From UBA8337 sp937907245 (lineage in GTDB: Bacteria > Pseudomonadota > Alphaproteobacteria > RS24), in contig OZ244774.1 in NCBI GenBank assembly GCA_965219485.1, positions 434,001-498,000 of the forward strand: 64,000 nt of DNA, written 5' to 3'. The first letter of the stretch is position 1. Each line of letters opens with the position of its first letter. A model generated the notes under the pieces. It searched no databases and was not told where the DNA came from. It saw only the letters and a list, made by a program, of their open reading frames with translations. This document shows, piece after piece, positions 43,774 through 53,312 of the stretch. The translations under genes and the position numbers were made by a program.

Positions 43774-44898
43774 ATGAATTTTGATTTTTCCGATGACCAG
43801 AAAATGCTGAAAGACCAAGCCCGCAAGTTCTTGGAAGATAAATGCAGCTATGATGATGTGCGCACGGTTCTAGAAAGCGACGCCAGCCACCACGATGAGG
43901 TTTGGCAAGGTTTATGCGATCTGGGCTTTACCGGTGCTGCCATTCCCGAACAATACGGAGGCGTAGGCCTGGGCGCGCTAGAGCTATGTGTGGTCGCCGA
44001 AGAACTCGGTCGTTGTGCCGCCCCTGTGCCGTTCAGCTCCTCTATCTATATGGCTGCGGAAGCCCTAAAGATTGGCGGTTCAGAAACCTTGAAACAAACT
44101 TGGTTGCCGAAGCTGGCATCGGGCGAAATCATCGGCACATTGGCAGCCGCAGAAGGCCCAGCCGCACCATCGCCGCGCAATATAAAAACAACTTTCGCCA
44201 ATGGTAAATTGAACGGCCGTAAACTGCCGGTGCCCGATGGCGAAACCGCCTCGGTGGCGATTGTGTTGGCCAATACGGGCGGCACTGGCGAGCAGGCTGT
44301 GTCTTTGGTCGTGGTTGATTTGACGCAAGATGGCGTCACTCGCTCGAGCGTCGAGACCATCGACCCAACGCGTGGCCATGCTGAGATTAACTTCGACAAT
44401 GCCGATGCAAGCCTATTGGGCGTATCTGGCGAAGGCTGGGCTTTGATGAAACGCGTCGAAGCGGGCGCGGCTGTGCTGGTCGCGTTTGAACAAGTCGGCG
44501 GCACAGAAGCGGCGCTGAATATGGCGAAAGACTATTCGTTAGACCGCTATGCTTTTGGTCGTCAAATCGGCTCTTACCAAGCGATTAAGCATAAATTAGC
44601 CGATATGTATGTGAAGCTCGAGCTGGCTCGTTCCAACGCCTATTATGGCGCCATGGTGCTAGCCCAAGAAGGCGCAGACCTTGAATTAGCGGCCGCCTCG
44701 GCTCGCATTTCAGCAACGGAAGCCTATCGCTTTGCCGCGCAAGAATGCATTCAAGTGCATGGTGGCATCGGCTTTACATGGGAAGCCAATCCGCAATTTC
44801 ATTATCGTCGGTCAAAACTTTTGGCTCTGTCTTTGGGCAGCGCTAGCCGATGGAAAAACCGGCTCGTTAGCGAGCTTGAAAAAAGTAATGTGGCCTAA
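43774..44898 (+). CDS. Acyl-CoA dehydrogenase, beta-type subunit
   Basis: A 374-residue FAD dehydrogenase that introduces a trans-2 double bond in acyl-CoA. Domains are the helical N-terminus (1-110), the beta middle and the C-terminal helices with the family motif YAFGRQIGSYQAIKHKLADMY and VHGGIGFTWE. The middle domain lacks the usual FAD-binding Tyr-Thr-Ser-rich stretch, as in the non-catalytic partners of alpha2beta2 dehydrogenases (ChsE/FadE28-29 type). It is followed after 46 bases by a larger dehydrogenase gene. Substrate unknown. Confidence 0.86.
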   Translation: MNFDFSDDQKMLKDQARKFLEDKCSYDDVRTVLESDASHHDEVWQGLCDLGFTGAAIPEQYGGVGLGALELCVVAEELGRCAAPVPFSSSIYMAAEALKIGGSETLKQTWLPKLASGEIIGTLAAAEGPAAPSPRNIKTTFANGKLNGRKLPVPDGETASVAIVLANTGGTGEQAVSLVVVDLTQDGVTRSSVETIDPTRGHAEINFDNADASLLGVSGEGWALMKRVEAGAAVLVAFEQVGGTEAALNMAKDYSLDRYAFGRQIGSYQAIKHKLADMYVKLELARSNAYYGAMVLAQEGADLELAAASARISATEAYRFAAQECIQVHGGIGFTWEANPQFHYRRSKLLALSLGSASRWKNRLVSELEKSNVA

Positions 44899-44944
44899 AG
44901 CGTTCCAGCCACAAGCGTATTAAAACGAAAGAAGGATAGTTAAG

Positions 44945-46183
44945 ATGGATTTTAACGATACCCCAGAAGAAGCCAAGTTCCGCAGCGAAGTTCGCGAGTG
45001 GTTGTCGGCCAATGCGCGTCAGCGCGATACCAGCAACGCCAAAGCCGGCGTGTCCACGAAATCAGAAGCCGAGCGTTTGGTTCGTGCCAAAGAATGGCAG
45101 GCCAAAAAAGCCGAAGCCGGTTACGCCGCCATCACATGGCCAACCGAATATGGCGGCCTCGGTGGCACTTCCATCCAATCGGTTATCTATTCGCAAGAAG
45201 AAGCCAATTATGATGTGCCGCGCGGTTTCTTTGAAATCGGTCTCGGCATGTGCATTCCAACCATGATGAAATGGGCCACGCCCGAGCAAAACGAGCGGTT
45301 TGTAAAGCCTGCCTTGTTTGGCGAAGAAGTATGGTGCCAATTATTCTCCGAGCCAGCAGCGGGTTCGGATGTGGCGGGTCTGCGCACTAAATGTGAGCGC
45401 GACGGCGATGACTGGATTATTAATGGTCAAAAAGTTTGGACATCGGGCGCGCATTTTTGTGACTATGGCATCATCGTCACACGTTCCGACCCAACCGTGC
45501 CGAAGCACAAAGGTCTGACGTTTTTCTTCCTCGACATGAAAACGCCTGGCATTGAAATTCGTCCGATTAAACAAATCTCTGGCGGTTCGGGCTTCAACGA
45601 AGTTTTCTTCAATGATGTGCGCGTTCCAGATAGCCAGCGTCTTGGCGATGTCGGCGAAGGTTGGAAAGTATCTCTGACCACGCTGATGAACGAACGCCTC
45701 GCGATTGGCGGCGGCAGTGGCGTTGACTATGAAGAACTTCTCAAACTGGCTCGCGAAACCGAGTTGGAAGAAGGCCCAGCGATTAAAGATTCGAATGTGC
45801 GCGAAAAACTTGCCGATTGGTATGTCCAGTCGCAAGGCTTGAAATACACCAAGTTCCGCACGCTGACAGCTCTCTCGAAAGGCCAAGTGCCAGGCGCGGA
45901 AAGCTCTATTGGTAAAATTGTTTCGGGTCCAAAAATGCAAGACCTCGGCAGTTTCGCCATGGATATCCAAGGCCAGGGCGGCATTTTGCAAGATGGTGAC
46001 GAAAGCCCAATGGGCGCGGCGTTCCAAAATCAGTGGCTCGGCGCAGCGGGATATCGCATCGCTGGCGGCACCGATGAAATCTTGCGCAATATCGTCTCCG
46101 AGCAAGTGCTCGGCTTGCCGCAAGATATTCGGGTGGATAAAAACGTACCCTTTAACGAATTGGCCAGTAGCGGGAAAAAGTAA
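44945..46183 (+). CDS. Acyl-CoA dehydrogenase, alpha-type subunit
   Basis: A 412-residue dehydrogenase. The FAD and substrate features are LFSEPAAGSDVAGLRT, IINGQKVWTSGA, and the C-terminal YRIAGGTDEILRNIVSEQVLGLPQDIR. Pairing with the preceding gene suggests an alpha2beta2 enzyme, as known for bacterial steroid side-chain dehydrogenases; the substrate is not evident. A strong terminator follows 24 bases after its stop. Confidence 0.88.
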   Translation: MDFNDTPEEAKFRSEVREWLSANARQRDTSNAKAGVSTKSEAERLVRAKEWQAKKAEAGYAAITWPTEYGGLGGTSIQSVIYSQEEANYDVPRGFFEIGLGMCIPTMMKWATPEQNERFVKPALFGEEVWCQLFSEPAAGSDVAGLRTKCERDGDDWIINGQKVWTSGAHFCDYGIIVTRSDPTVPKHKGLTFFFLDMKTPGIEIRPIKQISGGSGFNEVFFNDVRVPDSQRLGDVGEGWKVSLTTLMNERLAIGGGSGVDYEELLKLARETELEEGPAIKDSNVREKLADWYVQSQGLKYTKFRTLTALSKGQVPGAESSIGKIVSGPKMQDLGSFAMDIQGQGGILQDGDESPMGAAFQNQWLGAAGYRIAGGTDEILRNIVSEQVLGLPQDIRVDKNVPFNELASSGKK

Positions 46184-46207
46184 GCCTGCCAATTGGATAC
46201 TGATTGA

Positions 46208-46239
46208 AAAGCCTGCGGGGGAAACCTCGCAGGCTTTTT
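46208..46239 (+). terminator. Intrinsic terminator after the first dehydrogenase pair
   Basis: AAAGCCTGCG pairs with CGCAGGCTTT, extended by three more pairs to a GAAA tetraloop, then TTTTTG. A clear rho-independent terminator. Confidence 0.9.
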
Positions 46240-46281
46240 GTTGTTCTTGCTGAAGCGCGTAAAAAAGGCGACAAAGGGCGA

Positions 46282-47295
46282 ATGAGTTTAAGGGCTGAAG
46301 ATATAAAATTTTCCGTCGCTCCAATGATGGACTGGACGGACCGGCACGACCGCTTTTTTCTGCGGCTCATTTCGCGGCGCGCGCGTCTTTATACCGAAAT
46401 GGTGACGGCCAATGCCATCCGTTTTGGCGAGAGACCCAAGCTGCTAGATTTCAACGCCGAAGAACATCCCCTCGCTTTGCAATTGGGCGGCAGCGAAGCC
46501 GACGCTTTGGCCGAAGCCGCCAAAATCGGGGAAGACTGGGGCTATGATGAGATTAACCTCAATGTGGGCTGCCCGTCAGATCGCGTGCAATCGGGCCAAT
46601 TCGGCGCCTGCCTGATGCAAACCCCCGACTTAGTGGCCGAGTGTATGGCGGCCATGAAGAACAGCGTAAAAATTCCGGTCACTGTGAAGTGCCGCATCGG
46701 TGTCGATGACCAAGACCCGAATGAGGCTTTGTTTACTTTGGTAGAGAAATGCAAAACCGCGGGCGTCACACATTTTATTGTGCATGCGCGCAAAGCTTGG
46801 CTCGAGGGCTTAAGCCCCAAAGAAAATCGCGATATCCCGCCGCTCGATTATGATTTGGTTTACCAGTTAAAGGCCGCGCATCCCGATTTGCTCATCTCCA
46901 TCAACGGCGGCATTGAAACCTTGCCAGAAGCCCAAACGCACATCGCCAAAGTCGATGGCGTCATGTTAGGTCGCGCCGCTTATAAAAACCCCTATCTATT
47001 ATCCGATGTCGACGCGGTATTTTATGGCGAGACGCAAGCGCCGCTCTCGCGCGAAGAAATTGTCCATCAACTGGTGCCTTATGCGCACGAGCTTGTGGCC
47101 AAGGGCACGCGCTTACATGCGTTGACCCGTCATGTGATGGGACTATTTCAAGGCCAAGCGGGTGGGCGTATCTGGCGTCGGCATTTAAGCGAAAATGCGC
47201 CCCAGCGCGGCGAAGATCCAAATGTGTTAACCGAGGCCCTAGATTTGGTACTCGAGCAACAGGCGCGAAAAAGCGCCATGCAGGAGGCAGGCTAG
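46282..47295 (+). CDS. dusA: tRNA-dihydrouridine synthase A
   Basis: A 337-residue FMN enzyme that reduces U20/U20a of tRNA. It starts VAPMMDWTDRHDRFFLRL, the DusA form, and the catalytic cysteine is C97 in NVGCPSDRV; further marks are KCRIGVDD and HARKAWLEGLSPKENR. The reading from 46204 would include the terminator and has no family likeness, so ATG 46282 is chosen. The next gene starts directly at its stop. Confidence 0.95.
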   Translation: MSLRAEDIKFSVAPMMDWTDRHDRFFLRLISRRARLYTEMVTANAIRFGERPKLLDFNAEEHPLALQLGGSEADALAEAAKIGEDWGYDEINLNVGCPSDRVQSGQFGACLMQTPDLVAECMAAMKNSVKIPVTVKCRIGVDDQDPNEALFTLVEKCKTAGVTHFIVHARKAWLEGLSPKENRDIPPLDYDLVYQLKAAHPDLLISINGGIETLPEAQTHIAKVDGVMLGRAAYKNPYLLSDVDAVFYGETQAPLSREEIVHQLVPYAHELVAKGTRLHALTRHVMGLFQGQAGGRIWRRHLSENAPQRGEDPNVLTEALDLVLEQQARKSAMQEAG

Positions 47296-48135
47296 ATGGA
47301 ACAACTCTTGGCCTTAGGCAGCTCCAGTGAGCTTGGCTCTTTGGCGGCAGTATTGCTGTCGGCAGGGTTTATCTCTGGCATTATAGCCGGGCTCTTGGGC
47401 GTCGGTGGCGGCATTATATTGGTGCCCGTGTTGTTTCAAACTTTCGTGTTTTTTGGCTTTCCAGAATATTTGCAAATCCATATGGCAGTCGGCACGTCTT
47501 TGGCGATTATCTGTTTCACGGCCACCCAGTCCACGCGCAGCCACTATAAAAAGGGCGCGGTCGATATCGATGTTTTAAAAAGTTGGGGCGGCTTTGTGGC
47601 CGTGGGCGCTTTGGTGGGGGCCATTGCCGCGAGATTTGTGGCACCTGCGGGATTAAAAATAATTTTCGCGACACTGGTTTTAACCATGGCGTTTCGTATG
47701 GTTTTATCGAAAAACGCGGGCGAGGGCAGTGCCAGCTCGCTGTCCCAAACTTTGCAAAAAGCGCTGTCCAGCCTCATTGGGTTTTTCTCGGCGTTGATGG
47801 GCATTGGCGGCGGCACTTTATCGGTACCTTTGCTGAACGCCTCGGGCCATGATGTCCACCGCGCGGTCGGCACCTCTTCGGCCATTGGCGTTCTTATTGC
47901 GGTACCCGCCGCCATTGGTTTTATCCTTGGCGGCTGGTCGCTGCCTGATTTGCCACCTTTTGCCTTTGGCTACGTGAACGCCTTGGCCTTTGCTTTGATG
48001 ATACCAACCAGCATGTTGGGCGCGCCTTTGGGCGTGCGCCTAGCGCATCGGATGAGTAAAAAAACCCTCAACACTATCTTCGCCAGCTTCTTGTTTATCA
48101 GCGGCGGGCGGATGCTTGCGGCCTTGCTGTTCTAA
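47296..48135 (+). CDS. TauE/SafE family sulfite/sulfonate-type permease
   Basis: A 279-residue membrane protein with about eight helices. The family motif is LGVGGGIILVPVL near residue 35 and the second repeat MGIGGGTLSVPLL near 170, as in TauE/SafE proteins (possible exporters or importers of sulfite, sulfoacetate or similar anions). ATG follows the dusA stop immediately. Its stop overlaps that of the convergent phosphohexomutase in CTAA. Confidence 0.9.
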   Translation: MEQLLALGSSSELGSLAAVLLSAGFISGIIAGLLGVGGGIILVPVLFQTFVFFGFPEYLQIHMAVGTSLAIICFTATQSTRSHYKKGAVDIDVLKSWGGFVAVGALVGAIAARFVAPAGLKIIFATLVLTMAFRMVLSKNAGEGSASSLSQTLQKALSSLIGFFSALMGIGGGTLSVPLLNASGHDVHRAVGTSSAIGVLIAVPAAIGFILGGWSLPDLPPFAFGYVNALAFALMIPTSMLGAPLGVRLAHRMSKKTLNTIFASFLFISGGRMLAALLF

Positions 48136-49640
48136 ATCTTTTGGTCGTATTCCCCGACTTCTGGGTAAGACGCCAATAGGGCATCAATCTCGGCAAAAAT
48201 CGCCCGCATGTTTTCTTCGGATACGGGGCTCTCCACCACGACAACCAGACCGGGCTTATTGGAGGAGGCGCGAACCAATCCCCAAGTGCCATCGGCTAGC
48301 GTAATGCGCACACCATTTACGGTCACCAAATCACGAATATCTTGGCCAATAATTTGCGCGCCCTCGGCAGCTAATTTTTCGAAATGAGCTATGGCGCGAT
48401 CGACGACGTCATATTTTTTTAAATCATCGCAATAGGGCGACATGGTCGGCGAGCCATAGGTAACGGGCAGCGAACGCCGCAAGTCAGCCATCGTGTCTTG
48501 GTCGGCTCTGTCGAGCATATCGCAAATGGCGATGGCGGTTACAATGCCGTCGTCATAGCCGCGCCCGATAGGTGCGTTGAAAAAGAAATGGCCGCTTTTT
48601 TCAAAGCCAGCCAGCGCGCCCATATCATGCGTGTGGCGCTTCATATAAGAGTGTCCAGTTTTCCAATAATGGGTCACTGCACCGGCCGCCAATAAATCAG
48701 GGTCGGTGGCAAACAGGCCGGTAGATTTCACATCGGCAATAAACACCGCGTCTTTATGTTGGCGCGCTAAATCGCGGCCGACGAGAACGCCCATTTTATC
48801 GGCAAAAATTTCTTCCCCCTCATTGTCCACAACACCGCACCGGTCGCCATCGCCATCGAAGGCAAAGCCGATGTCCGCGCCCGTTTCCAAAACTTTGTCG
48901 CGCATGGCGTGCAGCATTTTCATATCTTCGGGGTTTGGGTTGTGGTTGGGGAATGTGTAGTCGAGGTCGCAATTCAGCTCCACCACATCCACGCCCAATT
49001 TAGCCAAAACTTGCGGCGCAAACGCCCCTGCCGTGCCATTGCCGCAAGCAACCACGGCTTTTAGCTTGCGTTTAAACGGCGCGCGCGTGCTCAAATCATC
49101 CATATAGGCTTGCGCCACGCTATCGACGCGTGTGTAGCTACCGCCAGCCCGCGCTATGCCCGTATTCTCCAGAACCGCTTCGCGCAGAGCCGACATTTCA
49201 TCAGGCCCGAAAGTCAGCGGCCGCGCCGCGCCCATTTTGACGCCAGTCCAGCCATTTTCATTATGGCTCGCCGTCACCATGGCCACGGCAGGGGCATCGA
49301 GGTGAAACTGGGCAAAGTAAGCGGTTGGCGAAAGCGCCAGACCAATATCGAGAACCTCGACGCCCGCACTCATCAGTCCGGTTGTCAGGGCAATTTTAAT
49401 GCTTTGCGAATAGGAGCGGTAATCATGCCCAACAACAATGCGGGGCTGTTTTTCATCGCCCAAAAGATCGAACAACACATTGCCAAGCCCAAAGCCAAGC
49501 GCCTGAATGCCCGAGAGGTTTATCTCATCGGGAAACAACCAGCGGGCATCATACTCGCGAAAGCCCGTTGGCTTCACCAAAGCTTGGTTTTCAAAGTCGA
49601 GGGTATTGGGTGTTAAATCAGCGCGGGGTTTGGACAACAT
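48132..49640 (-). CDS. Phosphomannomutase/phosphoglucomutase
   Basis: A 502-residue phosphohexomutase (ManB/AlgC/PMM-PGM group). Active-site serine S125 lies in VTASHNENGW, the metal-binding loop D262-G-D-G-D266-R267 in FAFDGDGDR, and the sugar loop FEKSGH near 355. It interconverts hexose 1- and 6-phosphates for cell-envelope polysaccharide. It stands alone; the start at 49640 is divergent from cobA with 95 bases between. Confidence 0.92.
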   Translation of the reverse strand: MLSKPRADLTPNTLDFENQALVKPTGFREYDARWLFPDEINLSGIQALGFGLGNVLFDLLGDEKQPRIVVGHDYRSYSQSIKIALTTGLMSAGVEVLDIGLALSPTAYFAQFHLDAPAVAMVTASHNENGWTGVKMGAARPLTFGPDEMSALREAVLENTGIARAGGSYTRVDSVAQAYMDDLSTRAPFKRKLKAVVACGNGTAGAFAPQVLAKLGVDVVELNCDLDYTFPNHNPNPEDMKMLHAMRDKVLETGADIGFAFDGDGDRCGVVDNEGEEIFADKMGVLVGRDLARQHKDAVFIADVKSTGLFATDPDLLAAGAVTHYWKTGHSYMKRHTHDMGALAGFEKSGHFFFNAPIGRGYDDGIVTAIAICDMLDRADQDTMADLRRSLPVTYGSPTMSPYCDDLKKYDVVDRAIAHFEKLAAEGAQIIGQDIRDLVTVNGVRITLADGTWGLVRASSNKPGLVVVVESPVSEENMRAIFAEIDALLASYPEVGEYDQKI

Positions 49641-49735
49641 ACGAAGCCTCGGAAAAATAATTCATCGGAGCGAAGGGCATAGCATGATTTACCCATTCGA
49701 TAAAACCGCCTATAGATGCTGCATGAGGAAACCAA

Positions 49736-50596
49736 ATGTCTAATGACGAGACTCCAGCCCAAGAAATCGTGCGTCTGACGCTGAGCGACCAGCCAGTTCC
49801 TGACATACAGATTAATGGCTTGCCGGTTTTCGAGCCTGGTTGGGTGTGGCTGGCCGGTGCGGGCCCCGGTGACCCGGGACTGCTAACGCTGCACGCGGTC
49901 AATGCGCTAAAGCAAGCCGATTGCGTGGTTTATGACGCCTTGGTATCTGAAGATATTCTGTCTCTTGTGCGTCCTAATGCTGACTTATTCTATGCCGGAA
50001 AACGCGGCGGCAAACCAAGCTGGAACCAGAGCGACATCACCAATCGACTGATTGAAATGGCGAGAGACGGCAAGCGCGTCTTGCGGTTGAAGGGCGGCGA
50101 TCCATTTATATTTGGCCGGGGCGGCGAGGAGGCTCAAAGCTTGGTAGCGGCGGGTATCTCTTTCCGGCTTATTCCGGGCATCTCAGCAGGCATTGGCGGC
50201 CTTGGCTATGCGGGCATTCCCGCCACTCACCGCGAGGTCAACCATGCGGTAACCTTCGTGACGGGGCATCTGGCAGGCAAGTCATCGGACGCGCAAGTCG
50301 AGCTGCTGGACTGGAATGCGATTGCCAAAGCCTCGCCAGTAATCGTCATTTATATGGCGATGAGCCGTCTGTCGGTGATAGCTGATTTGCTGATGGCAGC
50401 AGGGCGAGCGGCGGATGAGCCGGTGGCGATTGTGACCCATGCCACGACGCCCAAACAGCGCGTGGTCACGGGAAATTTATCGCAAGCGGCGCAATTGGCC
50501 GAGCAACATGGTCTGGAGCCGCCTTCAATTATTGTTATTGGGGGCGTGGTAGATTTAGCCGATACGTTAAGCTGGTTTGGTGCAAAACCGATTTAA
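49736..50596 (+). CDS. cobA: Uroporphyrinogen-III C-methyltransferase
   Basis: A 286-residue SAM-dependent enzyme that makes precorrin-2, the precursor of siroheme and cobalamin. Signatures are VWLAGAGPGDPGLLTLHAVNAL, VVYDALVSEDIL, KRGGKPSWNQ and LRLKGGDPFIFGRGGEEA. It is a single-domain type without the CysG dehydrogenase-chelatase part. It supplies the siroheme for the sulfite reductase at 28502-30157. GAGGAAA precedes the ATG; the stop overlaps the DUF1289 gene in TTAA. Confidence 0.95.
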   Translation: MSNDETPAQEIVRLTLSDQPVPDIQINGLPVFEPGWVWLAGAGPGDPGLLTLHAVNALKQADCVVYDALVSEDILSLVRPNADLFYAGKRGGKPSWNQSDITNRLIEMARDGKRVLRLKGGDPFIFGRGGEEAQSLVAAGISFRLIPGISAGIGGLGYAGIPATHREVNHAVTFVTGHLAGKSSDAQVELLDWNAIAKASPVIVIYMAMSRLSVIADLLMAAGRAADEPVAIVTHATTPKQRVVTGNLSQAAQLAEQHGLEPPSIIVIGGVVDLADTLSWFGAKPI

Positions 50597-50802
50597 GCGG
50601 TCTTGAGCGTCTCAAGTCGTGCGGGCAATTGTTCCAAGACGGCATTTTTTTCGGCGTCTGAATATCCAGACCAATTGCCAATTTCCATCATCTTGCGGCC
50701 GCAGCCAATGCAAAACCCAGCGCGGGCAGACACCGCACATAGGCGGATGCAAGGGGAGGCGGGAGATGTATCCGCGCTTTTTGATGTTACGGTCTCAGAC
50801 AT
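50593..50802 (-). CDS. DUF1289 protein
   Basis: A 69-residue protein of the DUF1289 family of short cysteine proteins. It has SPCIRLC and FCIGCGRKMMEIGNWSGYSDAEK with four cysteines that likely bind metal. Function unknown. The end overlaps cobA by four bases (TTAA), on opposite strands. Confidence 0.88.
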   Translation of the reverse strand: MSETVTSKSADTSPASPCIRLCAVSARAGFCIGCGRKMMEIGNWSGYSDAEKNAVLEQLPARLETLKTA

Positions 50803-50906
50803 ACGAGGAAATTAGCGGTTTGCGTGCCAAATGGCAAGCTGCAGGCGCTCGAGCTTGGCTTTTCCACTTAAAATACCCTCTGCGGCATTTTTTCCGCATT
50901 GCGAGA

Positions 50907-50934
50907 TTGATTTAGCGTTCATATCAACTAGATT
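50907..50934 (+). promoter_or_regulatory. Possible promoter of the second dehydrogenase operon
   Basis: TTGATT (50907-50912) and TAGATT (50929-50934) are 16 bases apart. The inverted repeat TTGAT (50907-50911) and ATCAA (50923-50927) covers the spacer and may be an operator. TATAGGAGA precedes the ATG at 50962. Confidence 0.35.
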
Positions 50935-50961
50935 TAGGTCAAATATATAGGAGACGATTCC

Positions 50962-52149
50962 ATGGATGTAGATTTCACAAGCGAAGACCAAGCTTTCCGT
51001 GCCGAAGTGCGCAAGTTTATTGAAGATAATTACCCAAAGCACCTCATCGGTGCCGACCGTGGGGATCTTAGCAAAGAAGATTTTCTAGCGTGGCATAAAA
51101 TCTTGGCCGAAAAAGGTTGGGTCGCCCCAAGCTGGCCAGAAGAATTTGGTGGCACGGGTTGGTCGGTCACCCAGAAATATATCTGGAACGAAGAAAGCGC
51201 AGCCTTTGGAACCATTCCTCCGCTGCCATTCGGCGTCGCGATGTTGGGCCCAGTCATTTACACATTCGGCAATCAAGCTCAAAAAGATTGGGTATTGCCA
51301 GGCATTAAATCAGGCGACACTTGGTGGTGCCAAGGTTATTCCGAGCCAGGTGCCGGCTCTGACCTTGCTGGTTTGAAAACCCGCGCCGTGCGCGATGGCG
51401 ATGATTACATCGTCAATGGTCACAAAATTTGGACAACTTTGGCGCAACACGCCGACTGGATGTTCTGCCTCGTGCGCACAGGCACTGAAGGCAAACCACA
51501 AGCCGGTATCTCGTTCTTGCTTATCGATATGAAAACACCGGGCATTACCGTTCGCCCGATTATCACCATCGATGGCGGCCATGAAGTCAATGAAGTGTTC
51601 CTCGAAGATGTTCGCGTTCCGGCTGAGCATTTGGTTGGGGAAGAAGACAAAGGTTGGACGATTGCCAAGTTCTTGCTAGGCAATGAGCGCTCTGGTATTG
51701 CCGGCGTTGCTCGTTCGAAAAAAGCCATTGATCGCTTGCGTGAAATTGCGCGTGGCGAGCTTGAAGATGGGGCTCCGCTTTTGGATTCGTCTGATTTTTC
51801 TCGCAAAATCTCCGAATTGGAAATCGATTTGACCGCTCTGGAATATACGGAGCTGCGCACATTGGCGTCTGAAAGCAAGGGCCAAGGCCCGGGCCCAGAA
51901 AGCTCGATTTTGAAAATTAAAGGCACGGAAATCCAGCAACGGATTACCGAGTTAACCATGGAAGCGGTTGGCAATTACGCCTCCCCATGGGTTCCCCAGC
52001 TCGACCGTGGTGATAATTATCTGTCGATTGGCCCAGATCATGCCGAAGGCGTGTCGCAAACCTACTTTAATACGAGAAAAACCTCGATTTACGGTGGTTC
52101 GAACGAAATTCAGCGCAATATTATTGCAAAAATGGTGTTGGGGCTTTAG
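50962..52149 (+). CDS. Acyl-CoA dehydrogenase, alpha-type subunit
   Basis: A 395-residue dehydrogenase. Features are GYSEPGAGSDLAGLKT and IVNGHKIWTTLAQHADWMF in the FAD/substrate domain, and RKTSIYGGSNEIQRNIIAKMVLGL at the C-terminus. It is near-identical in layout to the dehydrogenase at 54441-55652. It leads an operon with a beta-type partner (32 bases later), a crotonase, an ABM-domain protein and a third dehydrogenase. Substrate unknown. Confidence 0.88.
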   Translation: MDVDFTSEDQAFRAEVRKFIEDNYPKHLIGADRGDLSKEDFLAWHKILAEKGWVAPSWPEEFGGTGWSVTQKYIWNEESAAFGTIPPLPFGVAMLGPVIYTFGNQAQKDWVLPGIKSGDTWWCQGYSEPGAGSDLAGLKTRAVRDGDDYIVNGHKIWTTLAQHADWMFCLVRTGTEGKPQAGISFLLIDMKTPGITVRPIITIDGGHEVNEVFLEDVRVPAEHLVGEEDKGWTIAKFLLGNERSGIAGVARSKKAIDRLREIARGELEDGAPLLDSSDFSRKISELEIDLTALEYTELRTLASESKGQGPGPESSILKIKGTEIQQRITELTMEAVGNYASPWVPQLDRGDNYLSIGPDHAEGVSQTYFNTRKTSIYGGSNEIQRNIIAKMVLGL

Positions 52150-52181
52150 TCTCGGCGCACATTTAGAGAAGGAATTACAAA

Positions 52182-53309
52182 GTGGATTTTAGCTTTACAG
52201 AAGAACAAACTCTGCTCCGCAACATGGTGCAAAGTTTCGTTCAAGATAATTATGATTTCGATAGCCGGATGAAAATCGTCCGCAGTGAAGAAGGCATGAG
52301 CCGAGAAATTTGGGGTCAATTTGCCGAGTTGGGTCTTTTGGCTGCTCCGTTTTCGGAAGAGCTAGGCGGCCTCGACGGCGGACCTATTGATATCATGGTG
52401 ATTATGGAAGAACTGGGCCGCGGTCTGGTTGTTGAGCCTTATTTGCCAACCGTTGTTTTGTGCGGTGGCATCTTGAGCCGTCACGCATCCCCAGCTCAGC
52501 AAGAAGCAAATCTGCCAGGTATCCTTGGTGGCGAAAGCATTTGGGCTTTGGCCTATAGCGAGCCGCAAAGCCGCTTTAATGCAAGCGATGTTCTAACCTC
52601 GGCGAAAGCTGACGGCGAAGGCTATGTGCTAAACGGCACCAAAGCCGTTGTCGCTGCCGCACCTTGGGCAGATAAGTTTATTGTATCGGCTCGCATTTCT
52701 GGCGAACAACGTGACCGCAACGGCATTGGCCTGTTCATCGTCGACAAATCGGCAGCTGGCGTTTCGACGCAAGACTACCCGACGGTCGATGGCAACCGTG
52801 CCAGCGAAGTGACATTCGAAAATGTAGCCGTATCTGGCGACGCCCTCATTGGCTCGGCAGAAACCGGCCTCAGCATTCTCGAAGAAGCTTTGGACCACGG
52901 CATTGGCGCTATTTGCGCTGAGAGCTTGGGCCACATGAAGTCGCTGAATGATGCGACGGTCGAATATTGCAAAACCCGCAAGCAGTTTGGCGTGCCAATT
53001 GGCAGCTTCCAAGTTCTGCAACACCGTATGGTAGACATGTTCATGGAATATGAGCAGTCGGTTTCGATGACCTATATGGTCAACATGAAACTGAACGAAG
53101 GCGAAGAAGAGCGCAAAAAAGCGGCTTCGGGTGCCAAAGTTCAAATCGGTAAATCAGGTCGTTTTGTTGGTCAAGAAGCGGTGCAATTGCACGGCGGTAT
53201 GGGCATGACAGAAGAGCTGAGCGTCGGTCATTACTTCAAGCGCTTGACGGTTATTGACACCCAATTTGGGAATGTCGATCACCATCTGAAGCGTTTCGCT
53301 TCGGCCTAA
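52182..53309 (+). CDS. Acyl-CoA dehydrogenase, beta-type subunit
   Basis: A 375-residue dehydrogenase of the smaller partner type. It has RKQFGVPIGSFQVLQHRMVD and the C-terminal VQLHGGMGMTEELSVGHYFKR, with a GTG start preceded by AAGGA. It probably forms a heteromeric enzyme with the product of the gene before it. The crotonase gene starts 3 bases after its stop. Confidence 0.87.
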   Translation: MDFSFTEEQTLLRNMVQSFVQDNYDFDSRMKIVRSEEGMSREIWGQFAELGLLAAPFSEELGGLDGGPIDIMVIMEELGRGLVVEPYLPTVVLCGGILSRHASPAQQEANLPGILGGESIWALAYSEPQSRFNASDVLTSAKADGEGYVLNGTKAVVAAAPWADKFIVSARISGEQRDRNGIGLFIVDKSAAGVSTQDYPTVDGNRASEVTFENVAVSGDALIGSAETGLSILEEALDHGIGAICAESLGHMKSLNDATVEYCKTRKQFGVPIGSFQVLQHRMVDMFMEYEQSVSMTYMVNMKLNEGEEERKKAASGAKVQIGKSGRFVGQEAVQLHGGMGMTEELSVGHYFKRLTVIDTQFGNVDHHLKRFASA

Positions 53310-53312
53310 TAT

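Noticed and set aside
45341..46324. A 327-codon open frame on the minus strand opposite the acyl-CoA dehydrogenase
   Set aside because: It mirrors a well-recognised gene with codon positions in register, has no recognisable domain, and its composition follows the complement of the real gene.
51420..51974. A 184-codon minus-strand open frame inside a dehydrogenase gene
   Set aside because: Shadow of the real gene at 50962-52149.
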